Assembly: GCA_035570275.1 (NCBI GenBank) | Contig: DATMNI010000456.1 | Coordinates: 1 to 14,718 of the forward strand | Source of the DNA: DATMNI01 sp035570275 | GTDB taxonomy: Bacteria; Acidobacteriota; Terriglobia; Bryobacterales; Bryobacteraceae | Length of the DNA stretch: 14,718 nucleotides | Direction: 5' to 3' | Shown: piece after piece, positions 8,047 through 14,586 of the stretch | How the letters are laid out: every line of letters begins with the position of its first letter | How positions within the stretch are numbered: the first letter of the stretch is position 1 | Position numbers and translations under genes: made by a program | Notes under the pieces: generated by a model | Told to the model about the DNA's origin: nothing | Databases searched by the model: none | The model's input: only the letters and a program-made list of their open reading frames with translations

Positions 8047-9534
8047 ATGGATTTTCTCGGGGAGCACCTTTCGGTAGCCACCGTAATGTTTTTGCTGCTG
8101 GCGTTGGGTTTGGCGCTCAGCTTCGAGTTTGTGAACGGGTTCCACGACACGGCGAACGCGGTTGCAACGGTAATCTACACCCACACGTTGAAACCCACCG
8201 TCGCAGTGGTGTGGTCCGGATGCTGGAATCTGATTGGAGTGCTCAGTTCATCGGGCGGCGTGGCATTCGGCGTGATCGCGCTGCTGCCGGTGGAACTGGT
8301 GATCAACGTCGGCTCGGCGGCGGGGTTCGCCATGGTGTTCGCATTGCTGATTTCCGCCATCATCTGGAACGTGGGGACCTGGTATTTCGGGCTGCCTGCC
8401 TCCAGTTCTCACACGCTGATCGGAGCGATCATGGGTGTGGGCCTGGCCAACTCGATGATGGGCGCAGGCCACGTGTTCGGCGAGGGCGTAAACTGGGCCA
8501 AGGCGTCGGAGGTGGGCATGTCTTTGCTGATCTCACCGTTAGTGGGGTTCACCTGCTCAGCACTTCTCCTGTTATTGTCGAAGGCGCTAATCAAGCGCGA
8601 GGATCTCTACAGAGCGCCCGAAAAAGATAAGGCCCCGCCCCTGTGGATTCGGTCGCTGCTTATGGTGACATGCACGGGCGTGAGCTTCGCCCACGGTTCC
8701 AACGACGGGCAAAAGGGCATGGGACTCATCATGCTAATCCTCATTGGGATTCTGCCGGCCAGTTATGCGGTCAACCTGAGTACCAGCGACGTCTCGGTAC
8801 AGGAGATTTCGCAGAGCGCGGTGGCCATCAGGGTGGAGATGAACCACCATTCGCCCGGCATTGCGCTGGCCGGTTTCCAGACCTCGGCCGATGAACTGTC
8901 GTCCTTCCTGAAGACCACCGGCGTGGACACGGAGCGGACCTATGCGGCCATCAGCAATAAGTGTCTCGAGCTCTCCGATATGATGGAGGGGAAAAAGAGC
9001 CTCACCGAGCTGAACACCGAACAGCGGCGCACGCTGCGGACGGACCTGTACCTGGTATCCGAATCGCTGGGCAAGCTGGTCAAGAAGAAGAAACTCACGG
9101 ACGTGGAGGGCAGCGATGCCGCCGCGCTGAAGGGCCGGATGGACAAGGTCACCAAGTTTATCCCCAGCTGGGTGAAGGTGGCGGTGGCGCTGGCGCTTGG
9201 GCTGGGCACGATGATTGGATGGAAACGCATCGTGGTGACGGTGGGAGAGAAGATCGGCAAAGAACACCTGACATACGCCCAGGGAGCTTCGGCAGAGTTG
9301 GTGGCGATGGCCACCATCCTGACGGCCGACTACCTCAACCTGCCGGTGAGCACGACGCACGTGCTCTCATCGGGCATAGCCGGCACGATGGCGGCGAACC
9401 GGTCCGGGCTGCAGATGGACACATTGCGAAATCTACTGCTGGCGTGGGTGCTGACGCTACCCGTCAGCGTACTGCTGGGCGCCGGAATTTTTGCATTCGG
9501 GCTAAACCTGGTGATTCGTCTCGGGTTGAAATAA
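8047..9534 (+). CDS. Inorganic phosphate transporter, PiT family
   Basis: This 495-residue inner-membrane permease takes up phosphate, in known PiT proteins as a metal-phosphate complex with protons. Both PF01384 signatures are present: FVNGFHDTANAVATVIYTH (about residues 28-46) in the N-terminal half and SFAHGSNDGQKGMG (about 213-226) in the second. A third conserved segment, ADYLNLPVSTTHVLSSG, lies near residue 430. Between about residues 245 and 375 is a charged cytoplasmic loop (TELNTEQRRTLRTD, KLVKKKKLTD), as in E. coli PitA, whose length (499) it nearly matches. The ATG at 8047 has GGAGG 4 nt upstream. A 15-bp tandem repeat begins in the last two codons and carries the stop. It is not cotranscribed with a PhoU-like gene here. 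Its position between phosphonate genes fits handling of phosphate released by PhnX, an inference from context. Confidence 0.95.
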   Translation: MDFLGEHLSVATVMFLLLALGLALSFEFVNGFHDTANAVATVIYTHTLKPTVAVVWSGCWNLIGVLSSSGGVAFGVIALLPVELVINVGSAAGFAMVFALLISAIIWNVGTWYFGLPASSSHTLIGAIMGVGLANSMMGAGHVFGEGVNWAKASEVGMSLLISPLVGFTCSALLLLLSKALIKREDLYRAPEKDKAPPLWIRSLLMVTCTGVSFAHGSNDGQKGMGLIMLILIGILPASYAVNLSTSDVSVQEISQSAVAIRVEMNHHSPGIALAGFQTSADELSSFLKTTGVDTERTYAAISNKCLELSDMMEGKKSLTELNTEQRRTLRTDLYLVSESLGKLVKKKKLTDVEGSDAAALKGRMDKVTKFIPSWVKVAVALALGLGTMIGWKRIVVTVGEKIGKEHLTYAQGASAELVAMATILTADYLNLPVSTTHVLSSGIAGTMAANRSGLQMDTLRNLLLAWVLTLPVSVLLGAGIFAFGLNLVIRLGLK

Positions 9535-9585
9535 GACGGGTTGAAATAAGACGGGTTGAAATATGTCGGATTAGAATAAGACCGC
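9526..9585 (+). repeat. Four-copy 15-bp tandem repeat across the PiT stop codon
   Basis: Unit TTGAAATAAGACGGG occurs exactly at 9526-9540 and 9541-9555, then in decayed form at 9556-9570 and 9571-9585. Fifteen bases are five codons, so the PiT frame reads Leu-Lys-stop in the first copy and again in the second. The first copy supplies the real C-terminal Leu-Lys-stop of PiT. It is probably slippage expansion outward from the gene end. Confidence 0.9.
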
Positions 9586-9592
9586 ACCCGCC

Positions 9593-9618
9593 GTTCGGGG
9601 CGCCGCGACAGCCCGAAC
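9593..9618. terminator. Possible hairpin between PiT and the convergent hydrolase remnant
   Basis: GTTCGGG (9593-9599) pairs with CCCGAAC (9612-9618) over a 12-nt loop, 59 nt after the PiT stop. The following sequence is T-rich (CGATTTCACTTATTC) but lacks a run of T, so termination is possible, not shown. Confidence 0.3.
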
Positions 9619-9631
9619 CGATTTCACTTAT

Positions 9632-10205
9632 TCACCGCCGGTTGGCGTCCAGATGCTTCTGGAAAAACTCTACGGTCATGTTGTGGATCTGCTCAATGCC
9701 GATCGAGAGAGGCTGCCCGGATCCAGGAGTTCGAAGTCGTGATTCGCATTCCCGACTTTGACCAGCTTTTCATCGGCGCCTGCCCGGAGGCATGCATCCA
9801 ACATCGTTTGGACTGCTCGAATGGCACCGGAGTGTCGCCATCGCCATGTACCACCAGAATCGGCGGTTGCCCCAATGCAATATAGGCAATTGGACTGGCC
9901 CGTCTGTAGGCGGCAGGGTTTCCCGTGGTGTCACACAAATGAGCTTGGCGATGGCTGCTTGCCCCCGAGTCCCGAAATCGACGGTGACTGTCGTCACATC
10001 CGTTGGGCCACAGTAGGACACAGTCGCGCGAACGCGGCTGGAGACGCCCGGCCACCCTTCCGAGCCTTCCAGTCCGGCTTTCTCGCCGGCCAAACTGAGC
10101 AACAGGGCAAGGTGTCCACCGGACGAAGCACCGGCAACACCGATTCGGTTCGAGTCTGGATCGTACTTCCTGGCATCGGCGAGTAATCCGATAGAGTAAC
10201 ATGGC
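9632..10205 (-). pseudogene. Alpha/beta-hydrolase (esterase/lipase) remnant with three frameshifts
   Basis: Pieces of one BD-FAE/esterase-type hydrolase lie in three frames. From the 5' side: RKYDPDSNRIGVAGASSGGHLALL (nucleophile elbow GASSGG) to about 9940; then AYRRASPIAYIALGQPPILVVHGDGDTPVPFEQS in a second frame with the acid-site Asp region; after about 9800 LDACLRAGADEKLVKVGNANHDFELL in a third, holding the catalytic His; and after about 9700 a fourth stretch, HNMTVEFFQKHLDANRR, ending in TGA at 9634-9632. All parts are in the correct order for the fold. The N-terminal strands before the elbow region are missing: homology stops near 10200, just before the ribosome site of the intact HD gene. 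Three frameshifts plus 5' loss make it a clear pseudogene. It differs in sequence from the other two hydrolase remnants here. Confidence 0.82.
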
Positions 10206-10237
10206 AGTGTTGCGGCGCCGCCTAATATGGAGCAGCC

Positions 10238-10804
10238 ATGAACCGAACGGAAACTCGAGCGGACGAAGTCATCCGGTTGATGGATAAACGCGGCGGTGAA
10301 GCCTACTTCGGCGAGCCGGTCTCGCAATTGGAGCATGCACTGCAGGCTGCGTGGTTCGCAACACAAGCGAAAAGCGCACCCACGCTAGTCGCCGCGGCGC
10401 TTCTTCACGATATCGGACACCTTCTGCACGATCTGGGCGAAAACGTGGCAGACCAGGGGGTCGACACCCGCCACGAAGAGGCCGGTTTCGGTTGGCTGCT
10501 GGCGCGCTTCGGACTTGCCGTGGCGGAACCGGTCCGTTTGCACGTGGCCGCTAAACGCTACCTGTGCCAGGTGGACCCGGAGTATTATGCGAACCTGTCG
10601 CCCGCCTCAGTGCGGAGTCTGGCCCTGCAGGGCGGGCCTTTCACCGAGGAGAATGCACGCGAATTCGAGCGGCTACCTTGGTACCGCGACGCAGTTCAAC
10701 TCCGGCGTTGGGATGACGCGGCCAAGCGGCCCGGGTTAGGCGTCCCGCCCTTGGAGGACTATCGCGCGTTGCTGGACACGCTACCGGCCGCCGAGAGTGT
10801 GTGA
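10238..10804 (+). CDS. HD-domain di-iron oxygenase, PhnZ-like, phosphonate-degradation type (TIGR03276)
   Basis: This 188-residue cytoplasmic protein has the complete PhnZ residue set. Lid motif YFGE gives Y23 and E26; iron ligands are H33, H57-D58 (LLHDIGH), H79 (TRHEE), H102 (HVAAKRYL) and D159 (RRWDD). These align with PhnZ Y24, E27, H34, H58, D59, H80, H104 and D161, numbering from memory. Substrate-site equivalents K106, S124, R156 and H61 also fit. PhnZ uses a mixed-valent di-iron centre and O2 to split 2-amino-1-hydroxyethylphosphonate into glycine and phosphate, so C-P bond cleavage is likely. ATG 10238 has GGAG 5 nt upstream. Length is normal. No PhnY-type Fe/2-oxoglutarate hydroxylase is in the window, so the hydroxylated substrate must be imported or made elsewhere. 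A deleted paralogue lies at the operon end (6762-6953). Family sure; substrate inferred. Confidence 0.9.
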   Translation: MNRTETRADEVIRLMDKRGGEAYFGEPVSQLEHALQAAWFATQAKSAPTLVAAALLHDIGHLLHDLGENVADQGVDTRHEEAGFGWLLARFGLAVAEPVRLHVAAKRYLCQVDPEYYANLSPASVRSLALQGGPFTEENAREFERLPWYRDAVQLRRWDDAAKRPGLGVPPLEDYRALLDTLPAAESV

Positions 10805-10838
10805 TGGCTTCGCGCGGGTGTCATCGTGACGTAACGGA

Positions 10839-11318
10839 ATGTTCATACGCGGTTTATATTCGCCTGTTAGGATTCTGACTCGACTCATGCAAATTCTGCT
10901 GTTGCCGGTTTTCTTGACGATCTTCGCAGCCTCGTTGGTGGCCCAGACTGCGCCCGCCGCTCAGAGCCCCAGACCCACATGCGACGGGAATTTCGCCACC
11001 GTGCGAGTCTCCGCCATCGCCTCCGCCGGTTCGATGGAGGGATTCCTGAAGGCGGTCGCCGCTCACAGGGAGTGGTATCGATCCCACGGGCAAGGCGATC
11101 ACGAGATTTTCGTCGCGCGCATCGTCGTTCGCGACGAGACGACGCGGGCGCAGAGTTACTCTGCGAAAGAAGCGATGACTTATCATGTTCACCCGGCATC
11201 CAGCCGGCCGGAGCCAGAGCACGATGCGGCTTACGAAGCGTTCGTCAAGCTTTACCGGGACAACTCGGACATAAAACAGCAGTACAACATTTGCCTGCCC
11301 AAACCTGGGTTGCGATAA
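10839..11318 (+). CDS. Small secreted protein of unknown function
   Basis: This 159-residue frame starts with ATG 10839, 34 nt after the HD gene, or with the in-frame ATG 10887, which would begin MQILLLPVF. Either way there is a signal peptide (LLLPVFLTIFAASLVAQ; cleavage likely after AQ near residue 36 of the long form). The mature part has two Cys, one near its start (PTCDGNF) and one near its end (YNICLPK), which could form a disulphide. Motifs include TVRVSAIASAGSMEGFLKAV, AAHREWYRSHGQGDHEIFV and TYHVHP. I recognise no named family; the SMEGF...HREWYRSHG pattern suggests a small ferredoxin-like alpha/beta fold, but this is a guess. It may be cotranscribed with the HD gene because the gap is short. 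The function is unknown. Confidence 0.65.
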   Translation: MFIRGLYSPVRILTRLMQILLLPVFLTIFAASLVAQTAPAAQSPRPTCDGNFATVRVSAIASAGSMEGFLKAVAAHREWYRSHGQGDHEIFVARIVVRDETTRAQSYSAKEAMTYHVHPASSRPEPEHDAAYEAFVKLYRDNSDIKQQYNICLPKPGLR

Positions 11319-11415
11319 CACGGAAACGGCAGTATCCTCATCGCGAAATGGCGAAGCTCACCTCAAGCGGTTGCAACAGCCAATTCAGGAAACTCGACCG
11401 CAAAGTCTCATGTCG

Positions 11416-11482
11416 GATAACTATAGGAGCGACATACGAATGTTATCGCGATGTCATCCGATCTTAAATATAGCCTGATAAC
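11416..11482. repeat. Three GATAAC/GTTATC hexamers in a promoter gap
   Basis: GATAAC occurs at 11416-11421 and 11477-11482 and its complement GTTATC at 11442-11447, all inside the 187-bp gap before the phosphodiesterase gene. The first two form an inverted repeat with a 20-nt spacer. This could be a set of regulator half-sites; no known regulator is assigned. Confidence 0.25.
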
Positions 11483-11505
11483 TTTTGGCCCTAGGAGGAT
11501 TTCAA

Positions 11506-13206
11506 GTGTTCAAGATGTTAAAACAGCTAAACCCGACTGCTATTGCGCTTACACTCGCATTGCTGGGTGTGACTCCCGCGCTCCCAGACGACTCCAATGG
11601 CGACGACGGCGGCCGCCACGTTCTGCTGATCAGCATCGATGGCATGCACGCTCTCGACTTTGAGAATTGCGTGAGCGCCAATACGTGTCCCAATCTGAAG
11701 GCTCTCGGAAAGACCGGCGTGAATTACACGCGTACGTCCGCCTCCCGGCCTTCGGATTCGTTCCCCGGCTTAATGGCTATCGTCACGGGAGGCACTCCGA
11801 AGACCGTGGGTGCTTACTATGACGTTGCCTACGACCGGGTACTGGCGCCGCCCAAGACCACGACCGGCAATGGACTGGCCGGGGGAACCTGCACTCCAAA
11901 CCAACCGAACGGTACCCGGACGGAATACGAAGAGGGCGTCGACATCGATCAGACGTTGCTCACCGGCGGCAGCCCCGTGTTCACTAATCCGATCGATGGC
12001 GGGTTTCAGTCAATCGACCCCAACAAGTTGCCGCGAGATCCGTTTAACGGATGCACGCCGGTTTATCCGTGGAATTTCATCCGCGCGAACACGATCTACG
12101 GCGTGATCCATAAGGCCGGGGGCTACACGGCGTGGGCGGACAAGCACGCGGTTTATGCGGCGGTCTCGGGTCCAACCGGAACTTCCACACCGAGCAATGT
12201 GGACGATTATTACGCGCCAGACATAAATTCCAATGTGGTCGCACTGCCCGGAATAACCACCGCCAGCGGTGTGAATTGCGCCACCATACCGATCAGCGGC
12301 GATTGGACCACCGGCTTTGACAGCGTCAAGTGCAACGACCAACTCAAGGTAAACGCCGTGCTCAACTGGATCAATGGCAAGACTCACTTGAGTGGAAAGA
12401 ACGCTCCGGTGCCTATGATATTCGGGATGAATTTCCAGGCTGTCAGCGTCGGGCAGAAGTTGCTCACGGCGGCGGCCAACGGCGGCTACACGGATGCGGC
12501 CGGCACTCCGACCGCGGCCATGCTAGCCGAAATCGAGTTTGTGGATGCCGCGATCGGCCAGATGGTCACCGCCCTGACGAACAAGCACCTCCTCGATTCG
12601 ACGACCATTATCATTACCGCCAAACACGGCCAGTCGCCGGTCGATCCTCACCGTTTCTTCCCCATTCCCGGCCACAGCGGGGCCAATGGCACGCCCCCAT
12701 CGGGAGTGCTTGGACCGGCTTTCCTTCCCGATTCCGAGATCAACGGGATCGGGCCTACCGAAGACGATATTTCGCTTCTCTGGCTCAAACCGGGAGCTGA
12801 CACGCTTTCGGCGGTCAACCTCCTGGAACTCCCCATCAACGCGAAAGCCGCGGGTATCGGGCAGATCTTCTACGGGCCGTCCATCGAAACTATGTACAAT
12901 GCACCCGGGTTGCCACCCCTCGACCCTCGGACGCCCGATATCATCGTGCAGCCGAATGTCGGCGTCGTGTACACAGGCAGCTTGAAAAAGCAGGCGGAGC
13001 ACGGCGGATTTGCCCACGACGACACCAATGTGATGATGCTCGTATCGAATCCGAGCATCAAGGCCAAAACAGTCACCAGCTTCGTTGAGACGACTCAGGT
13101 GGCTCCCACCATCCTGTCGATTCTAGGGCTTGATCCGAACGCGCTGACCGCCGTCCAGGCGGAAGGCACTCCGGTGCTGCCGGGTTTTGGACAAAAACAA
13201 GATTAA
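11506..13206 (+). CDS. Secreted type I phosphodiesterase/nucleotide pyrophosphatase-superfamily protein, divergent metal site
   Basis: This 566-residue protein belongs to the alkaline-phosphatase superfamily (PF01663-like) and would act in the periplasm or outside. GTG 11506 is chosen because AGGAGG at 11493-11498 lies 7 nt upstream; the signal peptide follows (MFKMLKQLNPTAIALTLALL, cleavage near residue 27). Family motifs: HVLLISIDGMH with metal ligand D45; RPSDSFPG with S83 at the Thr/Ser nucleophile position; a late EHGGFAHDD (H499, H504). Two usual metal motifs are changed: the [SD]HG motif reads TAKHGQSP (K373-H374), and the PDxxGH region appears as GMNFQAVSVGQ (residues 307-317). I recall the same MNFQAVSVGQ and AKHGQSP strings in a distinct subfamily, so this is probably a subfamily trait and not damage. 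A phosphodiester or related substrate is likely but unproven. A strong terminator follows. Confidence 0.85.
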   Translation: MFKMLKQLNPTAIALTLALLGVTPALPDDSNGDDGGRHVLLISIDGMHALDFENCVSANTCPNLKALGKTGVNYTRTSASRPSDSFPGLMAIVTGGTPKTVGAYYDVAYDRVLAPPKTTTGNGLAGGTCTPNQPNGTRTEYEEGVDIDQTLLTGGSPVFTNPIDGGFQSIDPNKLPRDPFNGCTPVYPWNFIRANTIYGVIHKAGGYTAWADKHAVYAAVSGPTGTSTPSNVDDYYAPDINSNVVALPGITTASGVNCATIPISGDWTTGFDSVKCNDQLKVNAVLNWINGKTHLSGKNAPVPMIFGMNFQAVSVGQKLLTAAANGGYTDAAGTPTAAMLAEIEFVDAAIGQMVTALTNKHLLDSTTIIITAKHGQSPVDPHRFFPIPGHSGANGTPPSGVLGPAFLPDSEINGIGPTEDDISLLWLKPGADTLSAVNLLELPINAKAAGIGQIFYGPSIETMYNAPGLPPLDPRTPDIIVQPNVGVVYTGSLKKQAEHGGFAHDDTNVMMLVSNPSIKAKTVTSFVETTQVAPTILSILGLDPNALTAVQAEGTPVLPGFGQKQD

Positions 13207-13223
13207 CTGCTATTGGTTTCGAG

Positions 13224-13257
13224 TGCGGGCGCCTCCCAAGCGCCCGCAAATCTTTCT
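13224..13257 (+). terminator. Rho-independent terminator after the phosphodiesterase gene
   Basis: A perfect 9-bp stem, TGCGGGCGC (13224-13232) with GCGCCCGCA (13240-13248), closes a 7-nt loop and is followed by AATCTTTCT. It begins 17 nt after the stop codon. The T-tract is short, but the stem is strong. Confidence 0.7.
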
Positions 13258-13261
13258 GTGC

Positions 13262-13740
13262 GTCCCTCCGTTTTGCCGATCTGCGCTTCCGGCACTTTCC
13301 CGGCAAGAAATTCTCTCAGCTTCCGATCGAGAGATGCGGTATCTTTCTCTTGCTGGACCACAGACAGAATGGCGCGTCTCAGCGGCCTGCTCATCCGCCT
13401 TCCTGTAGAGTTCCCCATTGCCTTCGGCACTCAGCCGGTTCGATTCCACGGAGTTTTCAGCGGCGGGAACCGCGGGGGCGCTCATCATCACTACGAAAGC
13501 CACGTCATGATTACGTGCCGCCACGATGGGAGCCACGAGGCCGCCCTCTCCGTGGCTGAGGAGGCCAATCTTGTGAGGATTCACTTCCGGGCGCGTCTTC
13601 AGATAGGCTACGGCGGCCTCGGCATCGCTTGCGGCATCATCCATTGGCGCGCCGCCGTACTGCGCTTTGGCACCCACAGAGGCGAGCGAATCGTGGTTGT
13701 GGTGGCTAACCGGACTCCGGCGGATGAGCGCCGGAAAATT
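13262..13740 (-). pseudogene. Alpha/beta-hydrolase fragment with frameshift and altered nucleophile elbow
   Basis: The middle of a serine-aminopeptidase-type alpha/beta hydrolase reads on the minus strand: SDAEAAVAYLKTRPEVN, HKIGLLSHGEGGLVAP and VAARNHDVAFVVMMSAPAVP. The nucleophile elbow, normally GHSEGG, reads SHGEGG, so the catalytic Ser is Gly. A frameshift at about 13375-13390 moves the homology to another frame, which continues ILSVVQQEKDTASLDRKLREFLAGKVPEAQ to about 13270. The N-terminal third (before about 13680-13740) and the C-terminal part with the acid and His sites are absent. Truncation at both ends, a frameshift and a lost nucleophile make this a dead remnant. Its 3' edge abuts the terminator of the convergent phosphodiesterase gene. 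The fragment differs from the other two hydrolase remnants. Confidence 0.8.
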
Positions 13741-13749
13741 AGCCGGCGC
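13728..13749. other. Hairpin with AT-rich loop between IclR gene and hydrolase remnant
   Basis: GCGCCGG (13728-13734) pairs perfectly with CCGGCGC (13743-13749) over the loop AAAATTAG. It lies 55 nt past the IclR stop. No T-run follows on either strand, so it could be a weak terminator or chance. Confidence 0.3.
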
Positions 13750-13803
13750 GCTTAGCCCGACTTTCGCACTTCGATGCCACGCGCCTCAGATCGCAGAACC
13801 GGG

Positions 13804-14553
13804 TCACTCCTCGGCCTCGGTGCTCAACATTGCGTTGATCTCGGCCGCAACCTCCATCACCTGCTTGGCCGCCGTAGCCGTGCGCTCTGGTGGGAAACGA
13901 GTAGCCGGCGCCGAAATCCCAATCGACGCCACAATCATGCCGTCACGGTCGCGCACTGGAGCGGCCATGCAGCGAACGCCTGGAATATACTCTTCTTCAT
14001 CGGTGGCCACGCCCGCCGCTTTGATGGCCGCGCATTCCTTAGCGAGTTGCTTGAGGGAAACGATGGTAGTGGGCGTGTGTCCCTGGAGGGCGGCGGCGCC
14101 AAGAAGCGCCTTGAGTTCCGTGAGGCCGTAATCCGCCAGCAAAGCCTTGCCGTGAGCGGTACAATACAGCGGCACAAATTCGCCGGTCTGTCCGGAGATC
14201 ACCAAGACCTGGTTTGTGGAGGCGTAATGGTCGATGAAGAAAGCCTCTTTGCCCTCGCGCACCGCCAGATGGGTCGTTTCGCCCGTTTGCGTGGCCAGGC
14301 CCTTCACGTGATCGTGACTGAAGGTGATCAGCATTTTGCTCCAGTCCTGATTGCGCGAGATCCGCCAGATTGAGGGGCCGAGAATGTAGTCCTTCCGGCC
14401 GCTTGGATGCGCGAGAAATCCCCGGCGCTTCAAAGTGTTCGCCAGCCGGAAAACGCTGCTTCGGTCGATCCCCAGCAGATCGGTGAGTTGCCCGAGTCCA
14501 ACGGAGTCCGATGTCTTCGCGACTGTCTCCAGAATGAACAAACCCCGATCCAA
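13804..14553 (-). CDS. IclR-family transcriptional regulator
   Basis: This 249-residue regulator has the IclR layout. An N-terminal winged helix-turn-helix (about residues 1-60; LDRGLFILE-like start, LGQLTDLLGIDRSSVFRLANTLKRRGFL) precedes a GAF-like effector domain (about 75-245) with GETTHLAVREG, CTAHGKALLA, DEEEYIPGVRCMAAPVRD and VASIGISAPATRF. The start is doubtful. TTG 14553 gives LDRGLF, but the family's usual SIQS residues are encoded just before it (14554-14565) and the frame runs back only to a TAG at 14589-14587; the only other start codon in that stretch is a CTG at 14577. No Shine-Dalgarno sequence is visible for either. IclR proteins usually control nearby catabolic genes in response to small organic acids, but the target here is unknown; no operator was recognised. 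Confidence 0.88.
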   Translation of the reverse strand: MDRGLFILETVAKTSDSVGLGQLTDLLGIDRSSVFRLANTLKRRGFLAHPSGRKDYILGPSIWRISRNQDWSKMLITFSHDHVKGLATQTGETTHLAVREGKEAFFIDHYASTNQVLVISGQTGEFVPLYCTAHGKALLADYGLTELKALLGAAALQGHTPTTIVSLKQLAKECAAIKAAGVATDEEEYIPGVRCMAAPVRDRDGMIVASIGISAPATRFPPERTATAAKQVMEVAAEINAMLSTEAEE

Positions 14554-14586
14554 ACTTTGGATGGAAGGAGTTTGCAGTGGGTGTGG

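Noticed and set aside
8734..9360. A 208-codon minus-strand frame under the PiT gene
   Set aside because: It is antisense to conserved PiT motifs and rich in His, Arg and Gln, as shadows are.
9330..9587. Minus-strand frame with a five-residue repeat (YFNPS) as a repeat protein
   Set aside because: It is the antisense reading of the 15-bp tandem repeat and the PiT 3' end.
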